Of a stretch of 64,000 nucleotides of DNA, positions 29,365-38,936 are shown in pieces. The translations under genes were made by a program, and so were the position numbers. The DNA lies in contig NZ_FKIF01000007.1 of the NCBI RefSeq assembly GCF_900078705.1, positions 310,001 through 374,000 on the forward strand, in the 5' to 3' direction. The DNA is from Bordetella ansorpii. Lineage in GTDB: Bacteria > Pseudomonadota > Gammaproteobacteria > Burkholderiales > Burkholderiaceae_B. The notes beneath the pieces are model-generated. The model worked only from the letters and a program-made list of their open reading frames with translations, did not search any database and was not told the origin of the DNA. Every line of letters begins with the position of its first letter. The first letter of the stretch is position 1.

Positions 29365-30356
29365 CGTCACGCCGTCCTTCCCGCCAGCGCGGCGCCGCGG
29401 TCATCGGCGCGCTGATCATCGTGGCCATCGTGGCCGCGCTCAGCACCAGCCTGTTCCTGCGGCAGACGGCCACCCTGCGCCAGGTCGAGAACGAAGAAGC
29501 GCGCGTGCAGGCGCGCTGGCTGCTGATGGGCGGCATCGACTGGGCGCGCCTGATGCTGCGCGACCACGCGCGCCGCGAAGCCACCACCCAGGGCGACCAG
29601 ATCTGGGCCACGCCGGTGCAGGACACCCGCATCGAGCAGCCCGGCGACGACCGCGTGGCCATCTTCTCGGGTTTTCTCGAAGACGAGCAAGGCAAGTACA
29701 ACCTGTACAACGTGGCCATCGGCGGCAAGGTCTCCGAGGCGCAGCTCGAAATGCTGACGCGCCTGCTGTCCAACCTGAACCTGCCGGCCTCGCTGGCGCC
29801 GCAGATGGCCAACCTGATCGCGCAGGCCCAGCCGCCCGCGCCGGTCAGTTCCTCCGACGGGCAGACCTCCTCCCCCGGCACCACCACCTCGTCGGCCAGC
29901 GAGGCCGCCGAGGAAGCCCTGCAGGCCAAGGCCCGGACCGATGCGCCGCTGCCGCGCGGCATCGACGACATCGCCAACCTGCTGGGCGTCGATCAGGTCT
30001 CGCGCCAGGCCCTGCGGCGTACCATGACGGTGCTGCCCGCCCGCACCACCGTCAACGTCAACACCGCGCCGCCCGAAGTCATCGCCGCGCTGGTGCCCGG
30101 CCTGTCGCTGGGCCAGGCGCGCAGCCTGGCCGGCGACCGCGACCGCGGCCGCTGGTTCCTGAACAGCGGCGACTTCGGCAACCGCGTCACCGGCACCGGA
30201 TCCGAAGTGCAAGTGCCGACGGTGGCCACCACCAGCACCTGGTTCATGGCCACGGGCACCGTGGTCTACGAGCGCGCCCGCGTTACCATGCGCGCGCTCA
30301 TGCAAAGCTCCACCGGAGGGGCGCCTCGCACCCTCTGGACACAGGAAGTCATGTGA
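29361..30356 (+). CDS. gspK: T2SS minor pseudopilin GspK
   Basis: 331 residues. Leader MTSRRPSRQRG precedes AAVIGALIIVAIV; as in other GspK proteins the +5 residue is not Glu, which fits a subunit capping the tip. The large head has ARWLLMGGIDWARLML and the helix-hairpin-type NVNTAPPEVIAALVPGLSLGQA. A Ser/Thr/Pro-rich loop (about 156-180) interrupts it. It overlaps gspJ and gspL by 4 bp each. Confidence 0.93.
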   Translation: MTSRRPSRQRGAAVIGALIIVAIVAALSTSLFLRQTATLRQVENEEARVQARWLLMGGIDWARLMLRDHARREATTQGDQIWATPVQDTRIEQPGDDRVAIFSGFLEDEQGKYNLYNVAIGGKVSEAQLEMLTRLLSNLNLPASLAPQMANLIAQAQPPAPVSSSDGQTSSPGTTTSSASEAAEEALQAKARTDAPLPRGIDDIANLLGVDQVSRQALRRTMTVLPARTTVNVNTAPPEVIAALVPGLSLGQARSLAGDRDRGRWFLNSGDFGNRVTGTGSEVQVPTVATTSTWFMATGTVVYERARVTMRALMQSSTGGAPRTLWTQEVM

Positions 30357-31357
30357 AGAATATCCTGCGCATCGCCCTCCCTCCGCTGGCCGACCTGACG
30401 GCCAGCTCGCTGCTGGACTACGCCTGGTTCGACCGGCGCGGCCAGCGCGCCCGCCATGGCACCCTGGCGCCCGCCGGCCTGGCAGGCGCCTTTCCGAACA
30501 TTCCGGTGCAGGCCGTGCTGCATCCGCACGATGCCATCCTGGCCAGCGTGCAGGTGCCCGCCGTGGCCGCCGCGCGCTTCGATGCCGCCGTCAACGGCGC
30601 GCTCGAAGCCCTGGTGCTCAGCGACCTGTCCACCCTTGCCGTGGGCCACGGACCGCGCGCCGCCGATGGCGCCGTGGCGGTGGCCTGGGCCGACAGCGCC
30701 GCGCTGCAGCGCGCCTGGATGATGCTGTCGCAAGCCGGCCTGCAGGTGCGCGCGCTGGTGCCGGTGCAGGTGCTGGCTGGCGATGCGGCCGACGCCGACG
30801 CCCCGCTGGGTTCGCACGAAGACCCGCGCTGGAACCACGACGCGCCGTCATGGTCGCTGGCGCTGCCGCACCTGGCGCCGCAGCGCCCCTCGCGCTGGAA
30901 GCCGGCGCTGCGCTGGGCCGCCGTCGCCGCGGTGCTCTGGATCGCCGGGCTGAATTTCTACGCCGCGCAGTTGCGCGGGGAAGCCACCCGCCTGCGCGAG
31001 ACCATGGTCTCGCAGGTGCGCGACACCTTCCCCGGCACGCCCGTCGTGCTAGATGCGGTGCGCCAGGCCGAGCAAGGCTACAACGCGCTGCTGGCCGGCA
31101 ACGGCGCCGGCAGCGCCGGCGACTTCATGACGCTGGCGCGCGGCGCGGCCCAGGTGCTGCCGTTCGCCGCCGACAACGTCGAAAAACTGACCTACAAGGA
31201 CCAGACGCTGTTGCTGGAACTGGCGCCGGCCAAGGACGGCAACGACGACCGCGTGGGCGATGTGCCGGCCATCATGGCAAAGGCCACGGCCCTGGGCCTG
31301 CGCATCGAGCGCGAAGAGAACACGCCGAATTGGCGCATCCTGCAGGCGCAACCATGA
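30353..31357 (+). CDS. gspL: T2SS assembly protein GspL, GTG start
   Basis: 334 residues with an N-terminal cytoplasmic actin-like domain (about 1-180), one transmembrane helix (about 185-204) and a periplasmic ferredoxin-like domain. GspL links ATPase GspE to GspM and the pseudopilins. It begins with GTG in the overlap with the gspK stop (MKNILRIALPPLADLTASSLLDY). It is somewhat shorter than classical GspL (about 380-400). Confidence 0.88.
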   Translation: MKNILRIALPPLADLTASSLLDYAWFDRRGQRARHGTLAPAGLAGAFPNIPVQAVLHPHDAILASVQVPAVAAARFDAAVNGALEALVLSDLSTLAVGHGPRAADGAVAVAWADSAALQRAWMMLSQAGLQVRALVPVQVLAGDAADADAPLGSHEDPRWNHDAPSWSLALPHLAPQRPSRWKPALRWAAVAAVLWIAGLNFYAAQLRGEATRLRETMVSQVRDTFPGTPVVLDAVRQAEQGYNALLAGNGAGSAGDFMTLARGAAQVLPFAADNVEKLTYKDQTLLLELAPAKDGNDDRVGDVPAIMAKATALGLRIEREENTPNWRILQAQP

Positions 31358-31977
31358 CCACCAGAACCTCCACCTTCCTGCCGATGTGGCACAAGCTGCG
31401 CGACCGCTATGCGCAGGCCCGGCGCCAGGGCCAGGCCTGGCTGGCCCGCCTGGCGCCGCGCGAGCGCCGCCTGCTGGGCATCGCCGCGGCGGTCGTGGGC
31501 CTGGCGCTGGCCTGGCTGGTCTTCATCGAACCGGCCATGAAATCGGTGCGGGACCTGGGCGTCGAATTGCCCAAGCTGCGCGCCCAGGCGGCCACCGTGG
31601 CCGACCTGACCGCCCGCGCGCGCGGCCTGCGCCGTGGCGGCGAACATACCGCCGGCACCCTGCCCACCGATGCCGAACTGCGCGCCAGCCTGCACCAGGC
31701 AGGGCTGTCCGAGAACCAATGGTCGGCCGCGCCGGCCCAGCCCGCAGCGGGCGCGGCCGCAGACGCCAAGCCCGGCCTCACGCTCACGTTCACCGAAGCC
31801 TCTTCCGTCGCCGCGCTGCGCTGGCTCGACGGCGCCCCGCGCGACTGGCGGCTGGTGGTCACCGACGTGACGCTCACCCGTCCGCGCGACGCCGACGACC
31901 GGCGCCTGCCCGGCCGCCTGAGCGGCACCGCCACCCTGGTCCCCTACGACGCGGCGCCGAAGGCTCGGGCACGATGA
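31354..31977 (+). CDS. gspM: T2SS assembly protein GspM
   Basis: 207 residues: a cytoplasmic N-terminus ending LAPRERRLLGIAA, a single transmembrane helix (about 40-58) and a periplasmic domain with the repeated LTARARGL/LRASLHQAGL type helices. It pairs with GspL in the inner-membrane platform. Start and stop overlap the neighbouring genes by 4 bp. Confidence 0.9.
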   Translation: MTTRTSTFLPMWHKLRDRYAQARRQGQAWLARLAPRERRLLGIAAAVVGLALAWLVFIEPAMKSVRDLGVELPKLRAQAATVADLTARARGLRRGGEHTAGTLPTDAELRASLHQAGLSENQWSAAPAQPAAGAAADAKPGLTLTFTEASSVAALRWLDGAPRDWRLVVTDVTLTRPRDADDRRLPGRLSGTATLVPYDAAPKARAR

Positions 31978-32720
31978 TCGAATTGCTGCGCAAGTTCCGC
32001 ATCGGCACCCTCGTGCTGGCGGCGGTGGTCGCCCTGGCGGCGGCGCTCACGGTATTGCCGGCGCGCTGGCTGCTGTGGCTGATGCCCGCCGACGCGCCCA
32101 TCACGGTCGTCGAGGCCAGCGGCACCCTGTGGTCGGGCACCGCCTGGATCGCGCTGGGCAGCCCGCAATCGCGCCGCATGCTGACCGAGCCGGTGCAATG
32201 GCGCTGGAACGGCGCCTCGGCCGAGGTGCGCCACCCCTATCTGCGCGGCCCCGTCAAACTGTCCTTCGGACTGGGCGGGGTGTCGGTCTCGGCGCAGCAG
32301 GCCACGCTGCCCGCCGCCGTGCTGGCCGGCATGGGCACGCCCTGGAACACCATGTCGCCCGGCGGCCAGATCGACGTGCAATGGCGCGCGTTCACCGCGG
32401 GCGCCCTGGCGCAAGGCACGCTGGCCGATATCTACTGGCGCAACGCCAGCGCCGCCATGGCGCCCATCGCCCCCATCGGCGACTACCACGTGCGCCTGGA
32501 GGGCAGCGGCCGCAACGTCAAGATCACGCTGTCCACCGACAAGGGCGTGCTGCAACTGACCGGCCAGGGGGAATGGACCGGCCGCCGGCTGAATTTCCAG
32601 GGCCGCGCCAAGGCCTCGGACAAGGCCAGCGACACGGAACAGGCCGCGCTGACCGGGCTGCTGACGGCGATCGGGCCCGAGCGCGACGACGGACATGCGT
32701 TCGGGACGGGGCGTCTGTAA
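31974..32720 (+). CDS. gspN: T2SS protein GspN
   Basis: 248 residues with one N-terminal transmembrane helix (about 10-30) and a periplasmic beta-rich domain (VVEASGTLWSGTA, MSPGGQIDVQWRAFTAGALAQG, GDYHVRLEGSG) that is characteristic of GspN. GspN is present in only part of T2SS systems and its role is not clear. Last gene of the plus-strand T2SS run; a bidirectional terminator follows. Confidence 0.92.
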   Translation: MIELLRKFRIGTLVLAAVVALAAALTVLPARWLLWLMPADAPITVVEASGTLWSGTAWIALGSPQSRRMLTEPVQWRWNGASAEVRHPYLRGPVKLSFGLGGVSVSAQQATLPAAVLAGMGTPWNTMSPGGQIDVQWRAFTAGALAQGTLADIYWRNASAAMAPIAPIGDYHVRLEGSGRNVKITLSTDKGVLQLTGQGEWTGRRLNFQGRAKASDKASDTEQAALTGLLTAIGPERDDGHAFGTGRL

Positions 32721-32850
32721 GGCCGAGCTTGCCTGCCGGGCGCGATGCCCGCGGCGGTTCACGCGCGACGCGGATGGCGGCAAGGCCGGCGGCCCTGCCT
32801 GGATGCCGTGCGGTGGCGTGCCGGCCTGCGCGCATGGCCCCATCAAGAAA

Positions 32851-32878
32851 ATGGCGCGGACATTCCGCGCCATTTTTC
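32851..32878. terminator. Bidirectional terminator between gspN and gspE
   Basis: ATGGCGCGGA (32851-32860) pairs with TCCGCGCCAT (32864-32873) around a CAT loop, with T-run to the right and A-run to the left, so it can end both convergent transcripts. Confidence 0.88.
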
Positions 32879-32900
32879 ATCTCTTGGCCAGGTTCAGCGC

Positions 32901-34331
32901 CTAATCGTCGCGCGTCACCCGCACGATTTCCTCGGGCGACGTCACGCCCGCCTCGATCCAGCGCTGGCCGTCTTCACGCATGTTGTGCATGCCCGACGCC
33001 GCGGCGGCCTGGCGCAGGGCCTGCTCGTCGCGGCCTTCATGGATCAGCGTGCGCGCGGTGTCATCCACCACGAACAGCTCGTGGATGCCCGAACGGCCGC
33101 TGTAGCCCGTATGGTTGCAATGCGGGCAGCCCACGGCGCGGTACACCGTGGAGCCATCGGCCAGCACCTCCGGCTTGCGGCACTCGGGGCACAGCTTGCG
33201 CACCAGCCGCTGCGCCAGCACGCCCAGCAGCGACGAGGCCAGCAGGAAGGGCTCGACGCCCATGTCCGTCAGGCGCGTCACCGCCGACACCGAGTCGTTG
33301 GTGTGCAGCGTGGCCAGCACTAGGTGGCCCGTCAGCGAGGCCTGCACCGCGATCTGCGCGGTTTCCAGGTCGCGGATTTCGCCGATCATGATCACGTCCG
33401 GATCCTGGCGCAGGATCGCGCGCAGGGCCATGGCGAAGCTCATGTCGATCTTGGCGTTGACCTGCGTCTGGCCGATGCCGGGCAGGTCGTATTCGATCGG
33501 ATCTTCCACCGTCAGGATGTTGCTGGTGGAGGCGTCCAGGCGCGACAGCGCCGCGTACAGCGTGGTGGTCTTGCCGCTGCCGGTCGGACCGGTGACCAGC
33601 ACGATGCCGTGCGGCTGGCGGATCAGCTTGTCCAGCCGGCCCAGCACGATGGGGCTCATGCCCAGCTTCTCCAGTTGCAGGCGGCCGGCTTCCTTGTCCA
33701 GCAGCCGCAGCACCGCGCGCTCGCCGTGGCCCGTGGGCAGCGTCGAGACCCGCACGTCGATCGGGCGGCCGCCCACGCGCAGCGCGATACGGCCGTCCTG
33801 CGGCAGGCGTTTCTCGGCGATGTCCAGGTGCGCCATGATCTTGATGCGCGAGATCAGCGCCGAATGCAGCGCCTTGCGCGGCGACACGACGTCGCGCAGC
33901 GTGCCGTCCACGCGGTAGCGCACCACCGAGTGGGTTTCGAAGGGCTCGATGTGGATGTCGCTGGCGTTGTCGCGCGCGGCCTGGGCGAACAGCGCATTGA
34001 TCATCCGGATCACCGGCGCGTCGTCCTGCGCTTCCAGCAGGTCGGCCACCTCGGGCATGTCCTGCAGCAGGCGGTCCAGGTCGATCTCGTTCTCGGCCAC
34101 GCCCATCACGGACGCGGCGTCCTCGGTATCGCTGTAGGCGGCCGTCAGCATGGTCTCAAGCGCGCTGTCCTCCACGCTGACCACCGGCACCTCGCCATGG
34201 CAGCGCAGGATCTCGCGCACCGCCCAGGCCGGCGTGCGCGGGCTGACCGTCAGTTGCACGGCGCCCGGCCGCATCGACAGCATGGCCCGGTGCGCACGCG
34301 CCCAGGCATAAGGCAAGGGATGAGGATTCAT
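32901..34331 (-). CDS. gspE: T2SS ATPase GspE
   Basis: 476-residue secretion ATPase that drives pseudopilus assembly at the cytoplasmic membrane. Walker A GPTGSGKT is at about 248-255, the Asp/His boxes include [12 protein letters not shown] and ATLHTNDS, and Walker B is VIMIGEIRD (about 313-321). The C-terminal metal site has two CxxC pairs (about 381/384 and 402/405, CPEC and CPHC). The N-terminal N1E-type domain is short compared with XcpR. It lies directly downstream of gspD (9 bp gap) and runs opposite to gspN. Confidence 0.96.
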   Translation of the reverse strand: MNPHPLPYAWARAHRAMLSMRPGAVQLTVSPRTPAWAVREILRCHGEVPVVSVEDSALETMLTAAYSDTEDAASVMGVAENEIDLDRLLQDMPEVADLLEAQDDAPVIRMINALFAQAARDNASDIHIEPFETHSVVRYRVDGTLRDVVSPRKALHSALISRIKIMAHLDIAEKRLPQDGRIALRVGGRPIDVRVSTLPTGHGERAVLRLLDKEAGRLQLEKLGMSPIVLGRLDKLIRQPHGIVLVTGPTGSGKTTTLYAALSRLDASTSNILTVEDPIEYDLPGIGQTQVNAKIDMSFAMALRAILRQDPDVIMIGEIRDLETAQIAVQASLTGHLVLATLHTNDSVSAVTRLTDMGVEPFLLASSLLGVLAQRLVRKLCPECRKPEVLADGSTVYRAVGCPHCNHTGYSGRSGIHELFVVDDTARTLIHEGRDEQALRQAAAASGMHNMREDGQRWIEAGVTSPEEIVRVTRDD

Positions 34332-34340
34332 CTCCCGCCC

Positions 34341-36983
34341 TTACATGTTCGTCACGAGTTCGGGCTTGAAGCCAAGCTGGCGCAGCAGGTCCAGCGAGGT
34401 GTCCACCGTGGTGGCATCGCGCGCCACGGCCGCGCGCACCACCACGCCCAGGCCGCCAGGGCCCACGCGGGAATAGGCATTCAGGCCGCTGATCTGCACG
34501 CGCTTGACGATCTGGTCGGCCTCTTCCTGGGTGTTCACCGAGGCGATCTGCAGCGTGGTGGTCGTGGTGTCCGCCTGGCCATAGATGGCCGTCGGGTCGC
34601 GCGCCACGCTGACGCCCAGCGGCAGGCTGGCGCGGATGGGCTTGTTCGCCTCGTCCTGGCCGCCCGGCAGCTGCGGCATCTGGCGCACGGCCGTCGACTG
34701 CGAGGACATCGGACCCGGACGGCGCATGGTGTCGGCCACGTGCTCGGGACGCATGTCGTACGGGCGCTCGCCCACCACCGGCACGTTGGCCGGCGGCAGT
34801 TGCGCGCCCTGCATGTCGGGCAGCAGCCAGTGCTGGCCCGGCTGCGCGTTGCTCTGTGCCCGGCGCATGTAGTCGTAGCGGTCCAGCGTCACGTTGGCGC
34901 TGCTGCGCGAATCGCGCAGCACGTAGGGGCGCAGGAACACCATCAGGTTGGTCTTGGTGCGCTGGCGCGAGTCGTACCGGAACAGCGCGCCCAGCAACGG
35001 GATGTTGCTCAGGCCGGGCACGTTGTTCGAGGAAATCGTCATGCTGTCCTCCAGCAGGCCGCCCAGCACGATGATCTGGCCGTCGTCGATCAGCACGCTG
35101 GTGTCGATCGCGCGCTTGTTGGTGACGATGCCGGTGGTGGCGTTGGAGCGCGCGTCGTCGATGCTGCTGACTTCCTGGTAGATGTCCAGCTTGACCGCGC
35201 CGCCTTCGGAAATCTGCGGACGGATGTTCAGCTTCAGGCCGATGTCCTCGCGCTCGACCGTCTGGAAGGGATTGCTGGTGCTGTCGCTGCCCGAGGTGAC
35301 GTACGACCCGGTGACGAACGGCACGGTCTGGCCAACCAGGATGCTGGCCTGCTCGTTGTCCAACGTCAGCAGGTTCGGCGTGGACAGGATGTTGGCCTGC
35401 CCGGAATCCTGCAGCGCGCGGGCCAGCACGCCCAGGTTGATGACCTGGTTGCCCAGCACGTCGACCGTGCCCTTGACCAGCCCCAGGCTCAGGCCGCTGC
35501 CCAGCGAGTCCAGCGTGGTGGGGCCCGTGGCGGTGATGCCGCTGCCGCCCAGGTTGGTGCCGCCGATGAAGCTGGTGCGGCCGCTGGACAGGCCGTTGCC
35601 GCCGGTCATCCACTGGATGCCGAACTCGGAACTCGAATTGGCGTTGACCTCGACGATCATGCTCTCGACCAGCACCTGCGCGCGGCGCTGGTCGAGCTGG
35701 TCGATCACTTCGCGCAGGCTGCGGTACAGCGGCTCGGGCGCGGAGATGATCAGGGTGTTGGTGGAGGGATCGGCCTGGATCACCGCGCCGCCAGCCGCGT
35801 AGGACACGGGCTGGGACGCGTCGTTGGGGTCCTCGCGGGAAATCTGCTGCGTGTTGCTGCCCAGGCCGCCGGAATTGCTGCTGCCCAGGCCGCTGCTGGC
35901 GTTGTTGCCGCCGAAGCCGCGCGAGCTGCTGCGCGTCGAACCGGAAGACGTGCTGCGGCCGCTCAGGCCGGTGCCCGCGCCGGCCACCGCACCGGCCGCC
36001 CCCGGGCCCGACGTGCCGATGCTCTGGGTCTGGCTCTGGCCGTTGAGCAGGCCGCCCAGCACGTGCGCGATGCGCGTGGCCTGCGCATTGCGCAGGTACA
36101 CCACGTGCAGGTTGCCGGCGTTTTTCTGGCGGGCATCCAGCTTGGCGATCAGGTCGCGCGCCAGGCGCGTGCGCGCCGGGTTGCCCGAACGGATCACGAC
36201 GCTGTTGCTGCGCGGATCGGCCACGATGGCGATGCGCGAGGCATCCGCGCCCGCGCCGCCCTGGCCAGGGGCGCCCTGCCCGTCCATCAGTTGCGAGGCC
36301 AGGGCCGCGATATCGGACGCGATGCCATATTCGATGGGCACCACGTCGGTGTCCATCGACGAGGCCACGTCGATGCGCGCGATCACCTGGGCGATGCGCT
36401 CCAGATTGTCGGCGTAATCGGTGATGACCAGGGTGTTGTTGCCCGGATAGGCGTTGATCGGGTTGTTCGGCGGTACCATCGGGCGCAGCACCGGCACCAG
36501 ATTGGCGGCGTTCTCGTACTTCAGCGAGAACACCCGCGTGACCATCTGGCTGCCGCGGGCGAAATCGTCCATCGACATCGAGCCGCTGGCGCCCCGGCCC
36601 GTGCCGGAACCACGCGGCCCGTCGGTCACCACCGGGCTGCCCTGCAGCTTGCCGTCGGCCTCGGGCACCACGCGGGTCACGCCGTCCACGTCGACGATGG
36701 CAAAACCCTGCAGCCGCAGCGCGCCGGTCAGCATGGACAGCGCCTGGTCGCGGCTGACGGGCCGCTCCGACACCAGGGTAATCTTGCCCTTGACGCGCGG
36801 GTCGACCAGGAAGTTGCGCTGGGTGAATACGGACAGGGCACGCAGGACGGCCGGAATGTCGGTGTCGACGAAATTCAGGCTGACCCGGTTGTCGCTCTGT
36901 TGCGCTTGCGCGCTCTGTACCGGCAAGGCGCAACTACTGGCGGCAATGACGGCGGCCAAGCCGAACGACAGGATTTGACGCAT
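34341..36983 (-). CDS. gspD: T2SS secretin GspD with C-terminal SPOR-like domain
   Basis: 880 residues; most GspD are 650-700. Signal peptide ends VQSAQAQQ. N0 (about 30-105, VSLNFVDTDIPAVLRAL), then N1-N3 repeats (ENAANLVPVLRPMVPPN, VVYLRNAQATRIAHVL), a Gly/Ser-rich linker inside N3 (about 323-378), and the secretin domain (about 430-695) with VGQTVPFVTGSY and the closing VPGLSNIPLLGALFR. Beyond the usual end, a proline-rich linker leads to residues about 808-877 (TTLQIASVNTQEEADQIV, GLNAYSRVG, LLRQLGFKPELV), which fit the SPOR peptidoglycan-binding fold. No pilotin S-domain is obvious. It is followed by gspE and is divergent from gspF. Confidence 0.95.
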   Translation of the reverse strand: MRQILSFGLAAVIAASSCALPVQSAQAQQSDNRVSLNFVDTDIPAVLRALSVFTQRNFLVDPRVKGKITLVSERPVSRDQALSMLTGALRLQGFAIVDVDGVTRVVPEADGKLQGSPVVTDGPRGSGTGRGASGSMSMDDFARGSQMVTRVFSLKYENAANLVPVLRPMVPPNNPINAYPGNNTLVITDYADNLERIAQVIARIDVASSMDTDVVPIEYGIASDIAALASQLMDGQGAPGQGGAGADASRIAIVADPRSNSVVIRSGNPARTRLARDLIAKLDARQKNAGNLHVVYLRNAQATRIAHVLGGLLNGQSQTQSIGTSGPGAAGAVAGAGTGLSGRSTSSGSTRSSSRGFGGNNASSGLGSSNSGGLGSNTQQISREDPNDASQPVSYAAGGAVIQADPSTNTLIISAPEPLYRSLREVIDQLDQRRAQVLVESMIVEVNANSSSEFGIQWMTGGNGLSSGRTSFIGGTNLGGSGITATGPTTLDSLGSGLSLGLVKGTVDVLGNQVINLGVLARALQDSGQANILSTPNLLTLDNEQASILVGQTVPFVTGSYVTSGSDSTSNPFQTVEREDIGLKLNIRPQISEGGAVKLDIYQEVSSIDDARSNATTGIVTNKRAIDTSVLIDDGQIIVLGGLLEDSMTISSNNVPGLSNIPLLGALFRYDSRQRTKTNLMVFLRPYVLRDSRSSANVTLDRYDYMRRAQSNAQPGQHWLLPDMQGAQLPPANVPVVGERPYDMRPEHVADTMRRPGPMSSQSTAVRQMPQLPGGQDEANKPIRASLPLGVSVARDPTAIYGQADTTTTTLQIASVNTQEEADQIVKRVQISGLNAYSRVGPGGLGVVVRAAVARDATTVDTSLDLLRQLGFKPELVTNM

Positions 36984-37107
36984 GAAAATCTACACCACTG
37001 GGCTGGAAAACTTGCCGAGTATACGAGGTGGCAACGAAACACTACAGTCATAATTCGCCTGCATGGTGTGAGCCCAACGCCTCGCACTGAAACCTGATCT
37101 TATCGAC

Positions 37108-38316
37108 ATGCCCTCTTATCGTTACGAAGCCACCGACGCCCTGGGCAAGATCGTGCACGGCACGATCGAAGCCGAAACCGAGCGCGGGGCCCGCAACCAG
37201 TTGCGCAGCCGTGGCCTGCTGCCGCTGTCCACCGCCCCCACGGCGGCCGCCAGCGGCTCCCTGTCCGGCCTGTTCCGCCCGCGCCTGTCGGACGCCGACC
37301 TGGCCTGGATGACGCGCCAGCTGTCCAGCCTGCTGGCCGCCAGCCTGCCGCTGGACGCCGCGCTCAGCGCCACGCTGGACCAGTCCGAGAACAAGCACAT
37401 GGCCGCGCTGCTGGCCGAAGTGCGCGCCGACGTGCGCGCCGGCCATCGCCTGTCGGTCGCACTGGCCTCGCGTCCCCGGGATTTCCCGGAGATCTACCGC
37501 GCGCTGGTCGGCGCCGGCGAAGAATCCGGCGACCTGGCACAGGTCATGGACAAGCTGGCCACCTACATCGAAGAACGCAACGCCCTGCGCAGCAAGGTGC
37601 TCACGGCCTTCATCTATCCCGCCGTGGTGGCCTGCGTCTCGGTCATCATCGTGATCTTCCTGCTGGGCTACGTGGTGCCGCAGGTGGTCACGGCGTTCAG
37701 CCACGCCAAGCAGCAACTGCCGTTGCTCACCCGCATCATGCTGGGCGCCAGCGACTACGTGCGGCAGTGGGGCTGGCTGACGGCCCTTGCCATCGGCTTG
37801 CTGGTGGCGCTGTGGCGCTACACCCTGCGGGCGCCCGCGGCGCGCATGGCCTGGCATAGCCGCATGCTGCGGCTGCCGCTGGTCGGACGCTTCGTGCTGG
37901 GCGTGGATGCGGCGCGCTTCGCCTCCACGCTGGCCATCCTGACCGGCAGCGGCGTGGCCCTGCTGACCTCGCTGGACGCCGCGCGCCGCACGCTGGGCAA
38001 CGACCGCCTGCGCGCCGCCGTGGACGACGCCAGCGCCCGGGTGCGTGAAGGGGCCTCGCTGTCGGCCTCGTTGGGGGCGCAGAAGTGCTTTCCCTCGCTG
38101 CTGGTGCACCTGATCGCCAGCGGCGAGAAGACGGGCCGGCTGCCCGAATTGCTGGAGCGCGGCGCGAACAATCTGTCGCGCGACCTGGAGCGCCGCGCCA
38201 TGGCCATGACCGCGCTGCTCGAACCGATGCTGATCGTGGTGATGGGCGGCATCGTGCTGATGATCGTGCTGGCGGTGATGATGCCGATCCTGGAGATGAA
38301 CCAACTGGTGCGCTGA
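37108..38316 (+). CDS. gspF: T2SS inner-membrane platform protein GspF
   Basis: 402 residues. It starts MPSYRYEATDALGKIVHGTIEAE, the standard GspF opening. Two homologous T2SSF domains follow (WMTRQLSSLLAASLPLDAAL and RFASTLAILTGSGVALLTSL), with three transmembrane segments and the C-terminal PMLIVVMGGIVLMIVLAVMMP. It forms the base of the pseudopilus assembly machine with GspE, GspL and GspM. It stands alone on the plus strand, divergent from gspD (124 bp), and is separated from the main gsp run by gspE and gspD. Confidence 0.96.
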   Translation: MPSYRYEATDALGKIVHGTIEAETERGARNQLRSRGLLPLSTAPTAAASGSLSGLFRPRLSDADLAWMTRQLSSLLAASLPLDAALSATLDQSENKHMAALLAEVRADVRAGHRLSVALASRPRDFPEIYRALVGAGEESGDLAQVMDKLATYIEERNALRSKVLTAFIYPAVVACVSVIIVIFLLGYVVPQVVTAFSHAKQQLPLLTRIMLGASDYVRQWGWLTALAIGLLVALWRYTLRAPAARMAWHSRMLRLPLVGRFVLGVDAARFASTLAILTGSGVALLTSLDAARRTLGNDRLRAAVDDASARVREGASLSASLGAQKCFPSLLVHLIASGEKTGRLPELLERGANNLSRDLERRAMAMTALLEPMLIVVMGGIVLMIVLAVMMPILEMNQLVR

Positions 38317-38354
38317 TCGGCGCGCGGGTTGGATCCGCCCGGCGCGGACCATGC

Positions 38355-38380
38355 AAAAGCCCCTGGCCAGGGGCTTTTTG
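38355..38380. terminator. Bidirectional terminator between gspF and glnB
   Basis: A perfect 24-bp palindrome: AAAAGCCCCTGG (38355-38366) and its complement CCAGGGGCTTTT (38367-38378), with A-run on one side and T-run on the other. Confidence 0.9.
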
Positions 38381-38498
38381 CTGGCTGACGGCCTGCGGGC
38401 GTCAGCGGGGGCTACGGGCGGCGCTCAGCGCGCGCCACCGGACCAGGCAGGGAGGCTGGCGCGTCGGCCTGGCGAAATGGACCTGACGCCGCTTCTTC

Positions 38499-38936
<438 letters not shown>

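Noticed and set aside
33324-37097. Very long plus-strand open frame (1257 codons) antisense to gspE and gspD
   Set aside because: A shadow frame in GC-rich DNA; the peptide is His/Arg/Gln-rich low complexity with no family match, while gspE and gspD are clear on the other strand.
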